Below the pieces are notes generated by a model. That model was not told the DNA's origin. It saw only the letters and a list, made by a program, of their open reading frames with translations, and did not search any database. 64,000 nt of DNA. Source: Trichocoleus sp. Its GTDB lineage: Bacteria > Cyanobacteriota > Cyanobacteriia > Elainellales > Elainellaceae. This document shows positions 36,513 through 44,590 of the stretch, piece after piece. A program made the position numbers and the translations under genes. Within the stretch, counting starts at the first letter, position 1. Every line of letters starts with the position of its first letter. Location of the stretch: NCBI GenBank assembly GCA_036702865.1, contig DATNQD010000027.1, positions 1-64,000 on the forward strand, read 5' to 3'.

Positions 36513-37463
36513 TCATCCTCTCTCCCGAAACTCGACTTCATTCTCGCGGATTGTAATGTCATAGTTCCCGAAGAAGTCGTGCCCTAGTAGTCCGAGGGTG
36601 AGATCGGAGCCAGCAATGGCAACCAGCACGTTTTGGGCAACGGCTCCGCCAACATTGATCGATCGCACATAGCCGAGCGGAAAAGAAACATTGCGCTGAC
36701 TGGCAGTATCAACGAAGGTTTCGGCAACGGGAACCACACCAAGCGCCGATGCCATCCTGTGGGTGATCAATGTGCCGCTGGCTCCAGTATCCAAAATCAT
36801 GTCGAACTGCTTGGAACCGTTGAAGGTGACCCGAATCACGGGAGTATTGCCCGCTCGCCGGATAATTGGCGCAAAAAAGGTGCCTTGGCTCCGGTCCGCT
36901 GAGTTCGCTAGGGCAGGGTTCTTCTGGGGGACAGCAGCGATCGGACGAGCACTGGGTCTTACAGGAGCAGGATTAACCGGACGCGGGACAGCCCGAGGCA
37001 GCAGGAATTCAGGCGGCAAGGTGACAACGCCATCAGGATTGCGGGCAGCCGTCGATCGGTTCGATTGCCGTTGAGCAACAGCCAAATTGCGCTGATATTG
37101 AGTCAGTTTGCGCTGTGCCTGACCATAGTTCTGATTCGATCGCGGTACTGACCTCATCAGCTCGATCGCCTGCTGCCACCGACTCGCCACCAACCGCCAA
37201 TCATCTTTTGACTGAGCAGACTGACTCATCGAAAAAGCACGGGAAGCGCGATCGAGTGCCTGCGAATAGAGATCAGGTTGAGGAGTAGGAGGTTTCGTTG
37301 CTGCACTGGTTGGGCTGGCAGGAGGCGAAACTGGAGATGGTGCAACAGGCTCGGATGTGGTGTTGAGCAAGTGGCTGAAGGAGGGAGTGCAGGCAGTTCC
37401 GCCAACGGTCAGGATGCCTGTGAGCAGAAGCAAAACGGCAGGATAGAGAGAGGAATTGGGCAT
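36513..37463 (-). CDS. Retroviral-type aspartic protease domain protein, exported
   Basis: A 316-residue protein. An N-terminal hydrophobic segment (YPAVLLLLTGILTVGGTAC) is a signal peptide, possibly ending in a weak lipobox at Cys25. A Pro-rich stretch is followed by a helical region (residues 65-140, DWRLVASRWQQAIELMRSVP), a second Pro-rich linker and then an aspartic protease domain of about 110 residues with the active-site DTGASGTLIT and the later hydrophobic-Gly LTLGLLGHDFFGNYDI. One DTG per chain means the active form should be a dimer. Substrate unknown. The gene lies 63 bases downstream of the surE stop on the same strand. Confidence 0.85.
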   Translation of the reverse strand: MPNSSLYPAVLLLLTGILTVGGTACTPSFSHLLNTTSEPVAPSPVSPPASPTSAATKPPTPQPDLYSQALDRASRAFSMSQSAQSKDDWRLVASRWQQAIELMRSVPRSNQNYGQAQRKLTQYQRNLAVAQRQSNRSTAARNPDGVVTLPPEFLLPRAVPRPVNPAPVRPSARPIAAVPQKNPALANSADRSQGTFFAPIIRRAGNTPVIRVTFNGSKQFDMILDTGASGTLITHRMASALGVVPVAETFVDTASQRNVSFPLGYVRSINVGGAVAQNVLVAIAGSDLTLGLLGHDFFGNYDITIRENEVEFRERG

Positions 37464-37526
37464 GGAGGGAGGCGTGCTGATAGTCCAGGAAGGCAGAAAG
37501 CGACAGCCCTTTTCTTCAGTGTGCCC

Positions 37527-38228
37527 CTAAATGCGAACTTGTGATACAGCGATCTGACCACCAAAGCAGACTGCAACATCTGAATCAGGATCACGGAGCC
37601 GCTGTCCATATTCCCCGGCATAGATGAGATGTGTTCCTTCAACTCGGTAGTTCCCGGGCAGCGGTTGAGTGCAGAGGGGGCAGAAAACAATTTCTGGGTC
37701 GGGCATTCCTGCCTCAAAAAAGGGGAGATTGACATTCCAGAAAGTTCCTGGTTCAATCGCCTGCTGCATCAGCTTATCGAGAACTTTCACCGTCAGTTGG
37801 GTCGTCACTTCCCAATCGATCGTTCGTCCCTTAAGCATGTATTGCGAAATGGCAATGCCTGGTACGCGATAAAAAGCGGCTTCGCGCACTGCTGCCACGG
37901 TTCCAGAAACGTAGATATCTGCCCCTAAATTGCCCCCAGCGTTTACTCCGGAAATGACCCAATCAACTTGACCGCACAAATGATTCAGCGCCACGCGAGT
38001 ACAGTCGGCAGGCGTACCATCGATCGCATATTCATCCTTCGATCGGCAGTCTACCTGAATCGGTCGGTGCGTTGTCATCTGATGCCCACAACCGGAGTGA
38101 GGTAATCGGGGTGCGACGACCAGCATTTGATGATCACCTGTCATTGGAACTGCCTGACTCAGCGCCTGGTGCAGCGATCGGATGCCTGGTGCCTCAATGC
38201 CGTCGTCATTGGTAAGAATAATCGCCAT
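37527..38228 (-). CDS. surE: 5'/3'-nucleotidase SurE
   Basis: A 233-residue metal-dependent nucleoside monophosphate phosphatase linked with stationary-phase survival. The metal site is shown by ILTNDDGIEAPGIRSLHQAL (Asp-Asp near the N-terminus), the serine in RLPHSGCGHQMT and the asparagine in VISGVNAGGNLGADIYVSGT. VNLPF, in GTFWNVNLPFF, is another family mark. Length is slightly short of the usual 250 residues but complete. It is preceded closely (7 bases) by the secreted-protein gene on the same strand. Confidence 0.95.
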   Translation of the reverse strand: MAIILTNDDGIEAPGIRSLHQALSQAVPMTGDHQMLVVAPRLPHSGCGHQMTTHRPIQVDCRSKDEYAIDGTPADCTRVALNHLCGQVDWVISGVNAGGNLGADIYVSGTVAAVREAAFYRVPGIAISQYMLKGRTIDWEVTTQLTVKVLDKLMQQAIEPGTFWNVNLPFFEAGMPDPEIVFCPLCTQPLPGNYRVEGTHLIYAGEYGQRLRDPDSDVAVCFGGQIAVSQVRI

Positions 38229-38235
38229 TCAGCCT

Positions 38236-38973
38236 CTATTGCGCCATTTGCATCATTTCGTTTGCCATCCCTGATTCTTGAATGCAAATGGCATAAAGCT
38301 GAACTGAACTCAGCCCCGGGACTTGCTGCTGTGCCTGCTGAACCGACATTCCAGGCGAGGTACAAAAGTTTTGCACCACCTGACGATATTGATTGTCTGT
38401 TCCCAGTAGCGTTTGCAGATTATTGGTTTGTTCCATTGTTGGCAAAAGTCGCTCGATCACTTGATCGGTGAGAACAGAAGCCGATTGAGGAGCCGCCGTT
38501 GCCACAAGCCCGCTGCGAGTAATTGCTGCCTCAACAGCACTTCTTAACACCGTTGATCCCTGGTCACTTTTAAGAAAAGCCGATAACATCTCTGGCGTCA
38601 CTCGCGGATCTTTTGCGATTACAGAGCGCAAACCCACCAGGCTGCTTGCCGTCAAAATATCTGAAATCGTTCCAACATAGCTTTGAAACGGCACATCAGT
38701 TTGAGCTGCTCCATCCCCGCAAACAACCGAACCCGTGGAGCTGGCTCCTGCGGCAAGATTGACCTGTCCTTTGTCGTGGCAAGCGCTCAGAGTCTTCTGG
38801 ATTTCCGGCGAGAACATCTGCGTTAACCGCTGCATTGCTGTACTCGCTGGCTGTGACTCTGCTGCCCGGACGGGTAAGGAAAATGTGGCAAGGGCACTCA
38901 ACCCAATCCAGCTAGAGGCGATCGACCAAACAGAGCGGCGAAAAAGTTGCTGAACTGTGAAGCGATGGGTCAT
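38236..38973 (-). CDS. Secreted protein of unknown function
   Basis: A 245-residue protein that I do not recognise. A signal peptide (residues about 10-37, SVWSIASSWIGLSALATFSL then PVRAAES) predicts export with cleavage after Ala-Ala. The mature part is helical and polar, with four cysteines in KTLSACHDK, SVVCGDG, QNFCTSPG and YAICIQES that could form two disulfides in the periplasm. The C-terminus is Met- and Gln-rich (MANEMMQMAQ). The ATG at 38973 is preferred over the TTG at 38991. Its stop is 7 bases before the surE start, so the two may be co-transcribed. Confidence 0.78.
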   Translation of the reverse strand: MTHRFTVQQLFRRSVWSIASSWIGLSALATFSLPVRAAESQPASTAMQRLTQMFSPEIQKTLSACHDKGQVNLAAGASSTGSVVCGDGAAQTDVPFQSYVGTISDILTASSLVGLRSVIAKDPRVTPEMLSAFLKSDQGSTVLRSAVEAAITRSGLVATAAPQSASVLTDQVIERLLPTMEQTNNLQTLLGTDNQYRQVVQNFCTSPGMSVQQAQQQVPGLSSVQLYAICIQESGMANEMMQMAQ

Positions 38974-39041
38974 AAGTCGGAAAATAAGCAAACATCTGTT
39001 GCATCATAACCGACAAGTTTCTGAACGAGAGTGCTTCGCTG

Positions 39042-39659
39042 CTACCAACGTAATCCTGAACGAGGTACTGGTTGCCCACAGAGCACCTGCCGCATTTTCT
39101 CCATGTTTGTGGGGAGGTCGAACCGCATTGCCTGCTGAATAAACTGGGTGGGGACAGGGATGGTTGGGGTTGCCTGTACAGAGTAAGTGAGCAGCGTGCC
39201 AGTCTGCAAATCTTGCAGTTTGAGGTTTGCGGTAAAGTCAGCAAAACTTCCTTTCTCTAGCTGGAACTGAATTTGCTGCCAGGTCGTTTGCGCCGTCTCA
39301 AAAACTTTCAAATAAATTTCAACCTGAGCCGTGAACAGAAAGAAAGCTTTGCTGGCAACCTGATAGAGCCGCTTGTATTTTCGAGTTGCGCCTTCTGCGA
39401 TCCCGTCACCCCGGCTCAGAATTTCGCTTTGAACCAGATCAGGAAAGTAGAGTACCCAGCGTGGGTAGTCTGTTACCTGTTGCCAAACTTGCGATCGTCC
39501 CAGGGGTAAGTACATCTGGGCAGTCACGGCTCCGCCCCACATCGAATGGGACTGAGTTTGGAGCAGAACATCCCCTTGCAGGAGTTTTGCCCGGTTTCCC
39601 TGATCCCAATTAGTTTGGCTGCTGGGGTCAACCAGGACAGATGTAATGACTCCACTCAT
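39042..39659 (-). CDS. SRPBCC (START/polyketide cyclase-like) family protein
   Basis: About 205 residues. After a beta-rich N-terminus (LLQGDVLLQTQSHSMWGGAV) comes AQMYLPLGRSQVWQQVTDYP, the usual entry to the SRPBCC helix-grip fold, then RWVLYFPDLVQSEILSRGDG, KRLYQVASKAFFLFTAQVEI and the C-terminal helix PTQFIQQAMRFDLPTNMEKM. The fold binds hydrophobic ligands; the ligand is unknown. Cyanobacteria have many such proteins. The ATG at 39659 is favoured over the earlier start at 39707. Its stop is 69 bases from the secreted-protein gene on the same strand. Confidence 0.8.
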   Translation of the reverse strand: MSGVITSVLVDPSSQTNWDQGNRAKLLQGDVLLQTQSHSMWGGAVTAQMYLPLGRSQVWQQVTDYPRWVLYFPDLVQSEILSRGDGIAEGATRKYKRLYQVASKAFFLFTAQVEIYLKVFETAQTTWQQIQFQLEKGSFADFTANLKLQDLQTGTLLTYSVQATPTIPVPTQFIQQAMRFDLPTNMEKMRQVLCGQPVPRSGLRW

Positions 39660-39939
39660 ATCCACACTCCTTATGCACTGATTCAACTCAAAGTTCGATT
39701 GCGGCAAGTCTGCTCAACAGCTATTTGGCACTCTCTCATGCCTACTCTCAGAATTCTATGCTTTCATCGCTAATTCCACTGTTATTTCACTGTTGTATTC
39801 TGCGCCATCTAAAGAAACAACCGCCCGATGGCGGAGCCATCATGAAGAGATTAAGAACTTTTAAGGGAAAGACTACAGTGATCGTACTCAATTACTTTGT
39901 TTAGAGATAAAAGAAGTTGACGATCGCTATTTTGGTCGG

Positions 39940-40206
39940 TTGGCTCATGAATCCTCAATGCCTCTGCCGCTATATGTCACAATAGGTTGCGTTAATTCCC
40001 TGTGGGCAGGAGGCGCAACGTTTGTGAGGCAATCCCCCAATCTTGGCATCACCATCTTTTTGTACATTGCTGGAATTTTGCTGGTGTTTATGGCGATCGT
40101 CTTGATGCTGCAAGCATTTGGCGTTGTTGTGCCCAAGCCGGCAATCTGGGCGATTGTGCTGTTGGCAATTGGGTCTGGAATTCTTGCTGGGATTCGCAAC
40201 CGCTAG
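39940..40206 (+). CDS. Small membrane protein of unknown function
   Basis: An 88-residue protein (or 82 if the ATG at 39958 is used instead of the TTG at 39940) with two hydrophobic helices, LGITIFLYIAGILLVFMAIV and PAIWAIVLLAIGSGILAGIR, and a short basic end IRNR. No conserved motif is recognised. It precedes another two-helix small membrane protein on the same strand by 77 bases; the two may be related small envelope or thylakoid proteins. Confidence 0.6.
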   Translation: MAHESSMPLPLYVTIGCVNSLWAGGATFVRQSPNLGITIFLYIAGILLVFMAIVLMLQAFGVVVPKPAIWAIVLLAIGSGILAGIRNR

Positions 40207-40283
40207 AAAAAAGCTGCAAAATCGAGCCGATCGATAAAATAAGTCAGGCTGGATCTGTTACTCACCGCATCAGAAAAACTGCT

Positions 40284-40466
40284 ATGAGCAAATCCATTAG
40301 ACCCGAAACCAGCGTTTTCCTAAGCCTGCTGATCTTGACGATCGTGGTTTGGGTCATGCGTGGCTTCGGCATTCTCACTTTCATTCCCGGCGGCATCATC
40401 TGGCTTCTCATCGTTTTGACTGTTGGCGCAGCCGTTGTTAGTGGCTTAATGGGCACAAGAAGATAA
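40284..40466 (+). CDS. Small two-helix membrane protein of unknown function
   Basis: A 60-residue protein starting at ATG 40284: MSKSIRPETSVFLSLLILTI, then VVWVMRGFGILTFIPGG and IIWLLIVLTVGAAVVSGLMG, ending in TRR. Two helices are joined by a short glycine/proline turn. A longer frame begins at 40002, but it overlaps the preceding gene and has unlikely composition, so the short form is favoured. The spacing and similar plan suggest a functional link with the preceding small membrane gene. Family not recognised. Confidence 0.6.
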   Translation: MSKSIRPETSVFLSLLILTIVVWVMRGFGILTFIPGGIIWLLIVLTVGAAVVSGLMGTRR

Positions 40467-40471
40467 GCTCC

Positions 40472-40510
40472 ACTGTTCACCCTCGACTGTTCACCCTCGA
40501 CTGAACCCCC
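40472..40510. repeat. 14-base tandem repeat after the two-helix gene
   Basis: ACTGTTCACCCTCG occurs at 40472-40485 and 40486-40499, with a partial third copy (ACTGAACCCCC) after it. It lies in the spacer before the next gene. Confidence 0.7.
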
Positions 40511-40568
40511 CTTTTTCATTCATCCTTGCTGCGTCTCCCCTTCGCCTGTCCCCTTTTCCTCATCGCCT

Positions 40569-40943
40569 ATGTTTACCGTTACCCTCGACGAAATCGACCA
40601 ATACCGAACAGATCTGACAAATGACCCGATCGCCTTGCGTGCCCTGGATATGATCGAAGACTGTGAAGGCGATATTGAAGATGCTGCAATTACGCTGGCA
40701 TTACAGGTGGGACAACAGCCCGATCGCTCTGATCAATGGCTGGACGGTTTGGCGAAGCGGTGGCGAGTGTTTTTATGCGAAACAGAACATAAAGAACCTT
40801 TGTTGGCAGGCTCGATTGTTGAGGCAGTGCGATCGCTATCTGTTGAGACTTCCCTGCCGAGCATTTTGGCAGTGCCAATTGTTCTCTACGTGTTGAAATC
40901 AGGCGTTGAGTCGTTTTGTAAGCCACTTGAAGAAAAGCTGTGA
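40569..40943 (+). CDS. Conserved hypothetical soluble protein upstream of acylphosphatase
   Basis: A 124-residue acidic, mainly helical protein that I do not recognise. It starts MFTVTLDEIDQYRTDLTNDP, contains an Asp/Glu-rich segment (DMIEDCEGDIEDAAITLALQ) and ends with a hydrophobic helix PSILAVPIVLYVLKSGVESF, too polar at the ends to be a clear membrane span. Its stop is 4 bases before the acylphosphatase ATG, so the two genes are co-transcribed and perhaps translationally coupled. Function unknown. Confidence 0.75.
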   Translation: MFTVTLDEIDQYRTDLTNDPIALRALDMIEDCEGDIEDAAITLALQVGQQPDRSDQWLDGLAKRWRVFLCETEHKEPLLAGSIVEAVRSLSVETSLPSILAVPIVLYVLKSGVESFCKPLEEKL

Positions 40944-40947
40944 GCCG

Positions 40948-41250
40948 ATGAATCCTTCTCAACCTTCTGAAGAAACAATCCGTGCCCATTTGTTTGTCTC
41001 AGGTCGGGTACAGGGAGTGGGCTATCGTGCCTCAACTTCGGATATGGCAAAACTGCTGAAGTTGAATGGCTGGGTGCGCAACCTGCGAGATGGTCGGGTT
41101 GAAGCAGTCTTTGAAGGATCGACTGCTCAGGTTGAAGAAATGCTGCGCTGGTGTCAGAAGGGACCTCCGGCAGCGATCGTTGAAGAAATGGTTGTGGAAT
41201 ATGAGACTCCAGAGGGGCTGAAGCGGTTTGAGGTAGAGCGATCGAGGTGA
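40948..41250 (+). CDS. acyP: Acylphosphatase
   Basis: A 100-residue enzyme hydrolysing acyl phosphates. The phosphate-binding loop with its catalytic arginine is in LFVSGRVQGVGYRASTSDMA, and the asparagine of the second motif is in LNGWVRNLRDGRVEAVFEG. Both catalytic residues are therefore present and the domain is complete. The N-terminal 10 residues are an unstructured lead. The ATG at 40948 follows GAGCCG; the frame is open upstream but would overlap the previous gene. Confidence 0.95.
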   Translation: MNPSQPSEETIRAHLFVSGRVQGVGYRASTSDMAKLLKLNGWVRNLRDGRVEAVFEGSTAQVEEMLRWCQKGPPAAIVEEMVVEYETPEGLKRFEVERSR

Positions 41251-41254
41251 GGGA

Positions 41255-42340
41255 TCAGGGGGCAGAGGTTAGGGATAAGGGAGTGGGAGATTTAGCAAGT
41301 TCGATCGCCAGTTCGATGGCGGCTTTTAGACTGGTTGCATCCGCAATGCCTTGACCCGCAATATTGAAGGCTGTACCGTGATCAGGCGATGTGCGGATAA
41401 AGGGTAAGCCGATCGTAGTGTTGACGGCGCGATCGAATGCCATGAGCTTGACCGGGATTAAGCCCTGGTCGTGATATAGAGCCAAATAAGCATCATGAGC
41501 ATCGTTATTCGGGTTAGCTATGCCATACCAGGCTAGTCCCGGACGTACCCAAAGGGTATCTGGTGGAAACAGTCCTTCCAGCGTGGTTTGAGGAAAGCGG
41601 ATTTTCATTTGCTCTAGCCAGGGCATCAGCCAGTCGATTTCTTCGCGCCCGAGTTGTCCCTGTTCGCCACTGTGGGGATTAAGTCCGGCGATCGCAATAC
41701 GAGGATGAGAAATTCCAAAGTCTTGATGGAGGGAATCGATTAATAAACTGAGCTTTCGGGTCAGCAAGTCTGGGGTGAGGGCATCAGGAACGTTGCGCAG
41801 TGGAATATGAGTTGTGGCTAAAAGCGTGCGAAGTGCCCAGTTTGTGTGAGGCGATCGTGCCACAAATAGCATTCCAAACCTGCTAGAGCCAGCTTTCTCC
41901 GCCAGGAATTCGGTTTGCCCGGGGTAGAGATGTCCAGCGGCTTTCCAGGCAGATTTAGCGATGGGTGCTGTCACAATGGCTTGAAATTCACCCTGGAGGG
42001 TTTTGTCGATCGCAGTTTCTAAAAACTGAAAGCTCGCTTCGCCACTTGCTGCGTTGCCTATTCCTGATTGAATTTGATCAATTACTGTCTTTTCCAATGG
42101 AACGTTCAGCACAGAAAGTTCATCGGGATTGGGGACAGCAGCGGAAAGTTGGGTCTTGAGGCGATCGTAACTTTGCTGCAACAGCGTCCGATTCCCAACT
42201 AGCGTGATGCGGCAAGCCTGATCGATCGTCAAATCCGATAATGCCTTCAAAACGACTTCCGTCCCAATTCCTGCCGGATCACCCAGCGCAATTGCCAGCG
42301 AGGGACGCGAATTTGCAGAAGAATTTACTGAATGTTCCAT
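41255..42340 (-). CDS. pdxA: 4-hydroxythreonine-4-phosphate dehydrogenase
   Basis: Oxidises 4-phosphohydroxy-L-threonine in the pathway to pyridoxal phosphate. The 361-residue protein shows [19 protein letters not shown] at the start, [39 protein letters not shown] with its metal histidine, [14 protein letters not shown] and [19 protein letters not shown], which together give the three histidine/aspartate metal ligands and the substrate loop. The ATG at 42340 matches the family; a further in-frame start at 42397 adds an unlikely 19 residues. It converges on acyP with 4 bases between stops. Confidence 0.95.
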   Translation of the reverse strand: MEHSVNSSANSRPSLAIALGDPAGIGTEVVLKALSDLTIDQACRITLVGNRTLLQQSYDRLKTQLSAAVPNPDELSVLNVPLEKTVIDQIQSGIGNAASGEASFQFLETAIDKTLQGEFQAIVTAPIAKSAWKAAGHLYPGQTEFLAEKAGSSRFGMLFVARSPHTNWALRTLLATTHIPLRNVPDALTPDLLTRKLSLLIDSLHQDFGISHPRIAIAGLNPHSGEQGQLGREEIDWLMPWLEQMKIRFPQTTLEGLFPPDTLWVRPGLAWYGIANPNNDAHDAYLALYHDQGLIPVKLMAFDRAVNTTIGLPFIRTSPDHGTAFNIAGQGIADATSLKAAIELAIELAKSPTPLSLTSAP

Positions 42341-42509
42341 TGTCAAGCCTTCAGATGAGCCGCCAAACTGCCTTAATATACTTAATACAGGTTGCACTTC
42401 GCCCGATTTCTTTTGCTCACAGCCGCATTTGTAGGTCTTAAAAAGCGAGAAATTAGGATGAAGAGACAGCCTTGCAACCGTGATTATGACTCAGGAGTAG
42501 AAATAAGCG

Positions 42510-42614
42510 ATGGGCAGTGAGATCTTTAGTGTTGCAGCAATGCTTTTCACGCTGGTTTTAGTTGGTTTGAGCGTTGGCTTCTTGATGCTCAAAGTCCAGG
42601 GTGGCGAAGAATAA
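42510..42614 (+). CDS. petM: Cytochrome b6f complex subunit PetM (34 residues)
   Basis: A one-helix subunit of the b6f complex. The 34 residues read MGSEIFSVAAMLFTLVLVGL then SVGFLMLKVQGGEE: a short N-terminus, a single membrane helix and the PetM ending (L-K-x-Q-G-x-E-E). AGGAG lies about 11 bases before the ATG. It is divergent from pdxA and converges on the SmtB-type regulator. PetM is commonly missed in automatic annotation because of its size; here the C-terminal motif makes the call reliable. Confidence 0.88.
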   Translation: MGSEIFSVAAMLFTLVLVGLSVGFLMLKVQGGEE

Positions 42615-42633
42615 TCGACCCAAATTCAAAGCA

Positions 42634-43029
42634 TTACGCTTCTTCGGGTTCGTCTAAATGTTCAGCCACCTCTCGATATAGATTGAGTACGTGGCTGTCC
42701 TTCAAATAATAAAACACGTTTCGTCCTTGCTTGCGGTAGCTGACCAAACGCACTGAGCGAAGTACCCGCAGCTGATGCGAAACGGCTGACTCGCTCATTT
42801 TGACGATCGCTGCCAAATCACAGACGCAAAGTTCTTGCTTTGCCAAGGCTGAGACAATTCGCAGACGGTTTGCATCCCCCAATAAGCCAAAAAATTCTGC
42901 CATTCGCTGAGCCTTCTCTACGCTCAACACTTCCCGATGCAGCTGACGCATATTCAGCAGATCAACCGGGTGGTGAACTTCGCAGCTGGGCGATTGGGCA
43001 GTTGGTAATGAGGCGGAATCCAAATCCAT
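42634..43029 (-). CDS. ArsR/SmtB-family metal-responsive repressor (zinc type)
   Basis: A 131-residue winged-helix regulator. FFGLLGDANRLRIVSALAKQ, ELCVCDLAAIVKMSESAVSHQLRVLRS (in two parts) and VSYRKQGRNVFYYLKDSHV match SmtB/ZiaR closely. The C-terminal helix LKDSHVLNLYREVAEHLDE keeps Asp, His, His and Glu at the positions that bind zinc in SmtB (alpha-5 site), and the N-terminus has the cysteine of SPSCEVHHPVD plus CVC in the recognition region, as in ZiaR. So zinc (or Co/Cd) sensing is likely. The usual target, a metallothionein or P-type ATPase gene, is not adjacent; the next gene is ycf39, divergent. Confidence 0.9.
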   Translation of the reverse strand: MDLDSASLPTAQSPSCEVHHPVDLLNMRQLHREVLSVEKAQRMAEFFGLLGDANRLRIVSALAKQELCVCDLAAIVKMSESAVSHQLRVLRSVRLVSYRKQGRNVFYYLKDSHVLNLYREVAEHLDEPEEA

Positions 43030-43367
43030 AGGAAAAGCAATCCGGGAATTATGATCAGGCTACCAGAAGAAACTGGTCTGGAGATAAAAATGCCACTCCA
43101 AAGCTCAAAAATTCTTTCTCCATCTTCAGCCTAACAAGTTTTGCAAAGTCTCTGCACGTTAGGAATCACATTGGGAATCACGTCAGGGAATCAGGAACCA
43201 AAGCAGTGAATGCTGACCAATAGAGCAAGCTTACCCTCCTCCCTGTTCTGTAATAAAACTTCGCAAAAACACGCTTCTCTGTGTTTCTCAATAATTCCTT
43301 GAAGGTGATCGATCGGTTTTAGGCTATCTTAGACTAAGAAAGTTAATGATTCGTTACGGAATCCCTC
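43030..43367. other. Divergent gap between the SmtB-type repressor and ycf39
   Basis: About 340 bases with no gene. No 12-2-12 SmtB operator palindrome was recognised. AAACAC and GTGTTT (near 43265-43285) make a weak hairpin with an 8-base loop. Promoters for both flanking genes should lie here. Confidence 0.4.
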
Positions 43368-44357
43368 ATGACCCTACTCGTTGTTGGTGCTACAGGCACT
43401 TTAGGAAGACAGGTGATACGTCGTGCCCTAGATGAGGGATATCAGGTGCGATGCTTGGTGCGAAGTCCTCGGAAAGCTTCCTTTTTGAAGGAGTGGGGTG
43501 CAGAGCTAGTTCGGGGAGACTTATGTGAACCCGAAACCCTCACCGAGGCGCTGGAAGGCATAACAGCAGTGATTGATGCTGCAACAACTCGACCAACTGA
43601 TTCACTCAGCATGAAGCAGGTGGACTGGGAAGGCAAGGTGGCTTTGATTCAGGCAGCAAAAGCGGCTGGTGTAGAGCGGTTCATCTTCTTCTCCATTCTC
43701 AACGCCGAGAAATTTCCCCAAGTGCCGCTGATGGAAATCAAGCGATGCACCGAGCTATTTTTAGCGGAATCTGGCTTAAACTACACCATTCTCAAGCCCT
43801 GTGGTTTTATGCAAGGGTTGATTGGTCAATATGCAATTCCGGTTTTAGAGAAGCAGGCAGTTTGGGTGATGGGAGAGAGTGCGCCGATCGCCTACATGGA
43901 CACACAAGACATCGCAAAGTTTGCAGTTCAAGCTCTCAAAGTTCCTGAAACTAGCAATCGTACTTTTCCGGTAGTTGGGCAGAAAGCCTGGGGAGCCTAC
44001 GAAATTATCAAGCTCTGTGAAAGGCTGTCAGGCAAAGAAGCAAAAGTGACCCGGATGCCGATCGGCATTCTCCACGCGGTTGAACGAACAGCACGGTTTT
44101 TTCAGTGGGGCTGGAACCTTGCCGATCGTCTTGCCTTTACTGAGGTTATTGCCACCGGGCAGCCTTTAATTACCTCAATGGATGAGACTTATGCCACTTT
44201 TGGCATTGATCCGCAGGAAATTACAACGCTGGAAGCCTATATGCAAGAGTATTTCGGCCGCATTATGAAGAAGCTGAAAGAAATTGAATATGAGCGGGAA
44301 AAGGCAAAGGAAAAAGCAAAGAAAAAGCGCAGCCCCTTTAAATCACCAACCAAATAG
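43368..44357 (+). CDS. ycf39: Ycf39 photosystem II assembly factor (NAD(P)-binding, HCF244-like)
   Basis: An atypical short-chain dehydrogenase that helps insert pigments and protein during early D1/reaction-centre assembly, with high-light-inducible proteins. The 329-residue protein begins LLVVGATGTLGRQVIRRALD (Rossmann glycine motif GATGTLGRQ), then RCLVRSPRKASFLKEWGAEL, VERFIFFSILNAEKFPQVPL, and LNYTILKPCGFMQGLIGQYA; the Tyr-x3-Lys catalytic pair of true dehydrogenases is missing, as usual in Ycf39. The last 40 residues are highly charged (EREKAKEKAKKKRS). It is close to petM. Confidence 0.93.
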   Translation: MTLLVVGATGTLGRQVIRRALDEGYQVRCLVRSPRKASFLKEWGAELVRGDLCEPETLTEALEGITAVIDAATTRPTDSLSMKQVDWEGKVALIQAAKAAGVERFIFFSILNAEKFPQVPLMEIKRCTELFLAESGLNYTILKPCGFMQGLIGQYAIPVLEKQAVWVMGESAPIAYMDTQDIAKFAVQALKVPETSNRTFPVVGQKAWGAYEIIKLCERLSGKEAKVTRMPIGILHAVERTARFFQWGWNLADRLAFTEVIATGQPLITSMDETYATFGIDPQEITTLEAYMQEYFGRIMKKLKEIEYEREKAKEKAKKKRSPFKSPTK

Positions 44358-44590
44358 ACTGCCAGCTTTTAACAACTGACAGGGTGAGCATCTCGCTTGC
44401 CTGCAGTTGAATAGGGTTAGGAAGATTTCTGAGAGAACAGAGATTCTTAACCCCTTTATGTTTTGCTTTTGTCGCAGATGGTAGGGCATTTGGGAACAGG
44501 AGTGAGGCAGGCTTTTACCCGATCGCGTTGTTCTAGCTCACATAAAGCAGGCTAGATCACGGTCATTGAGTTGATGGAAAACACCAAAGG

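Noticed and set aside
40002-40283. Longer reading frame leading into the 60-residue membrane protein
   Set aside because: The extension overlaps the previous gene in another frame and has many Trp, Cys and Arg in unlikely order; ATG 40284 gives a natural small membrane protein.
43030-43367. SmtB-type 12-2-12 operator near the zinc-type repressor
   Set aside because: No palindrome of that pattern could be found by eye; weak AT-rich dyads are not enough.
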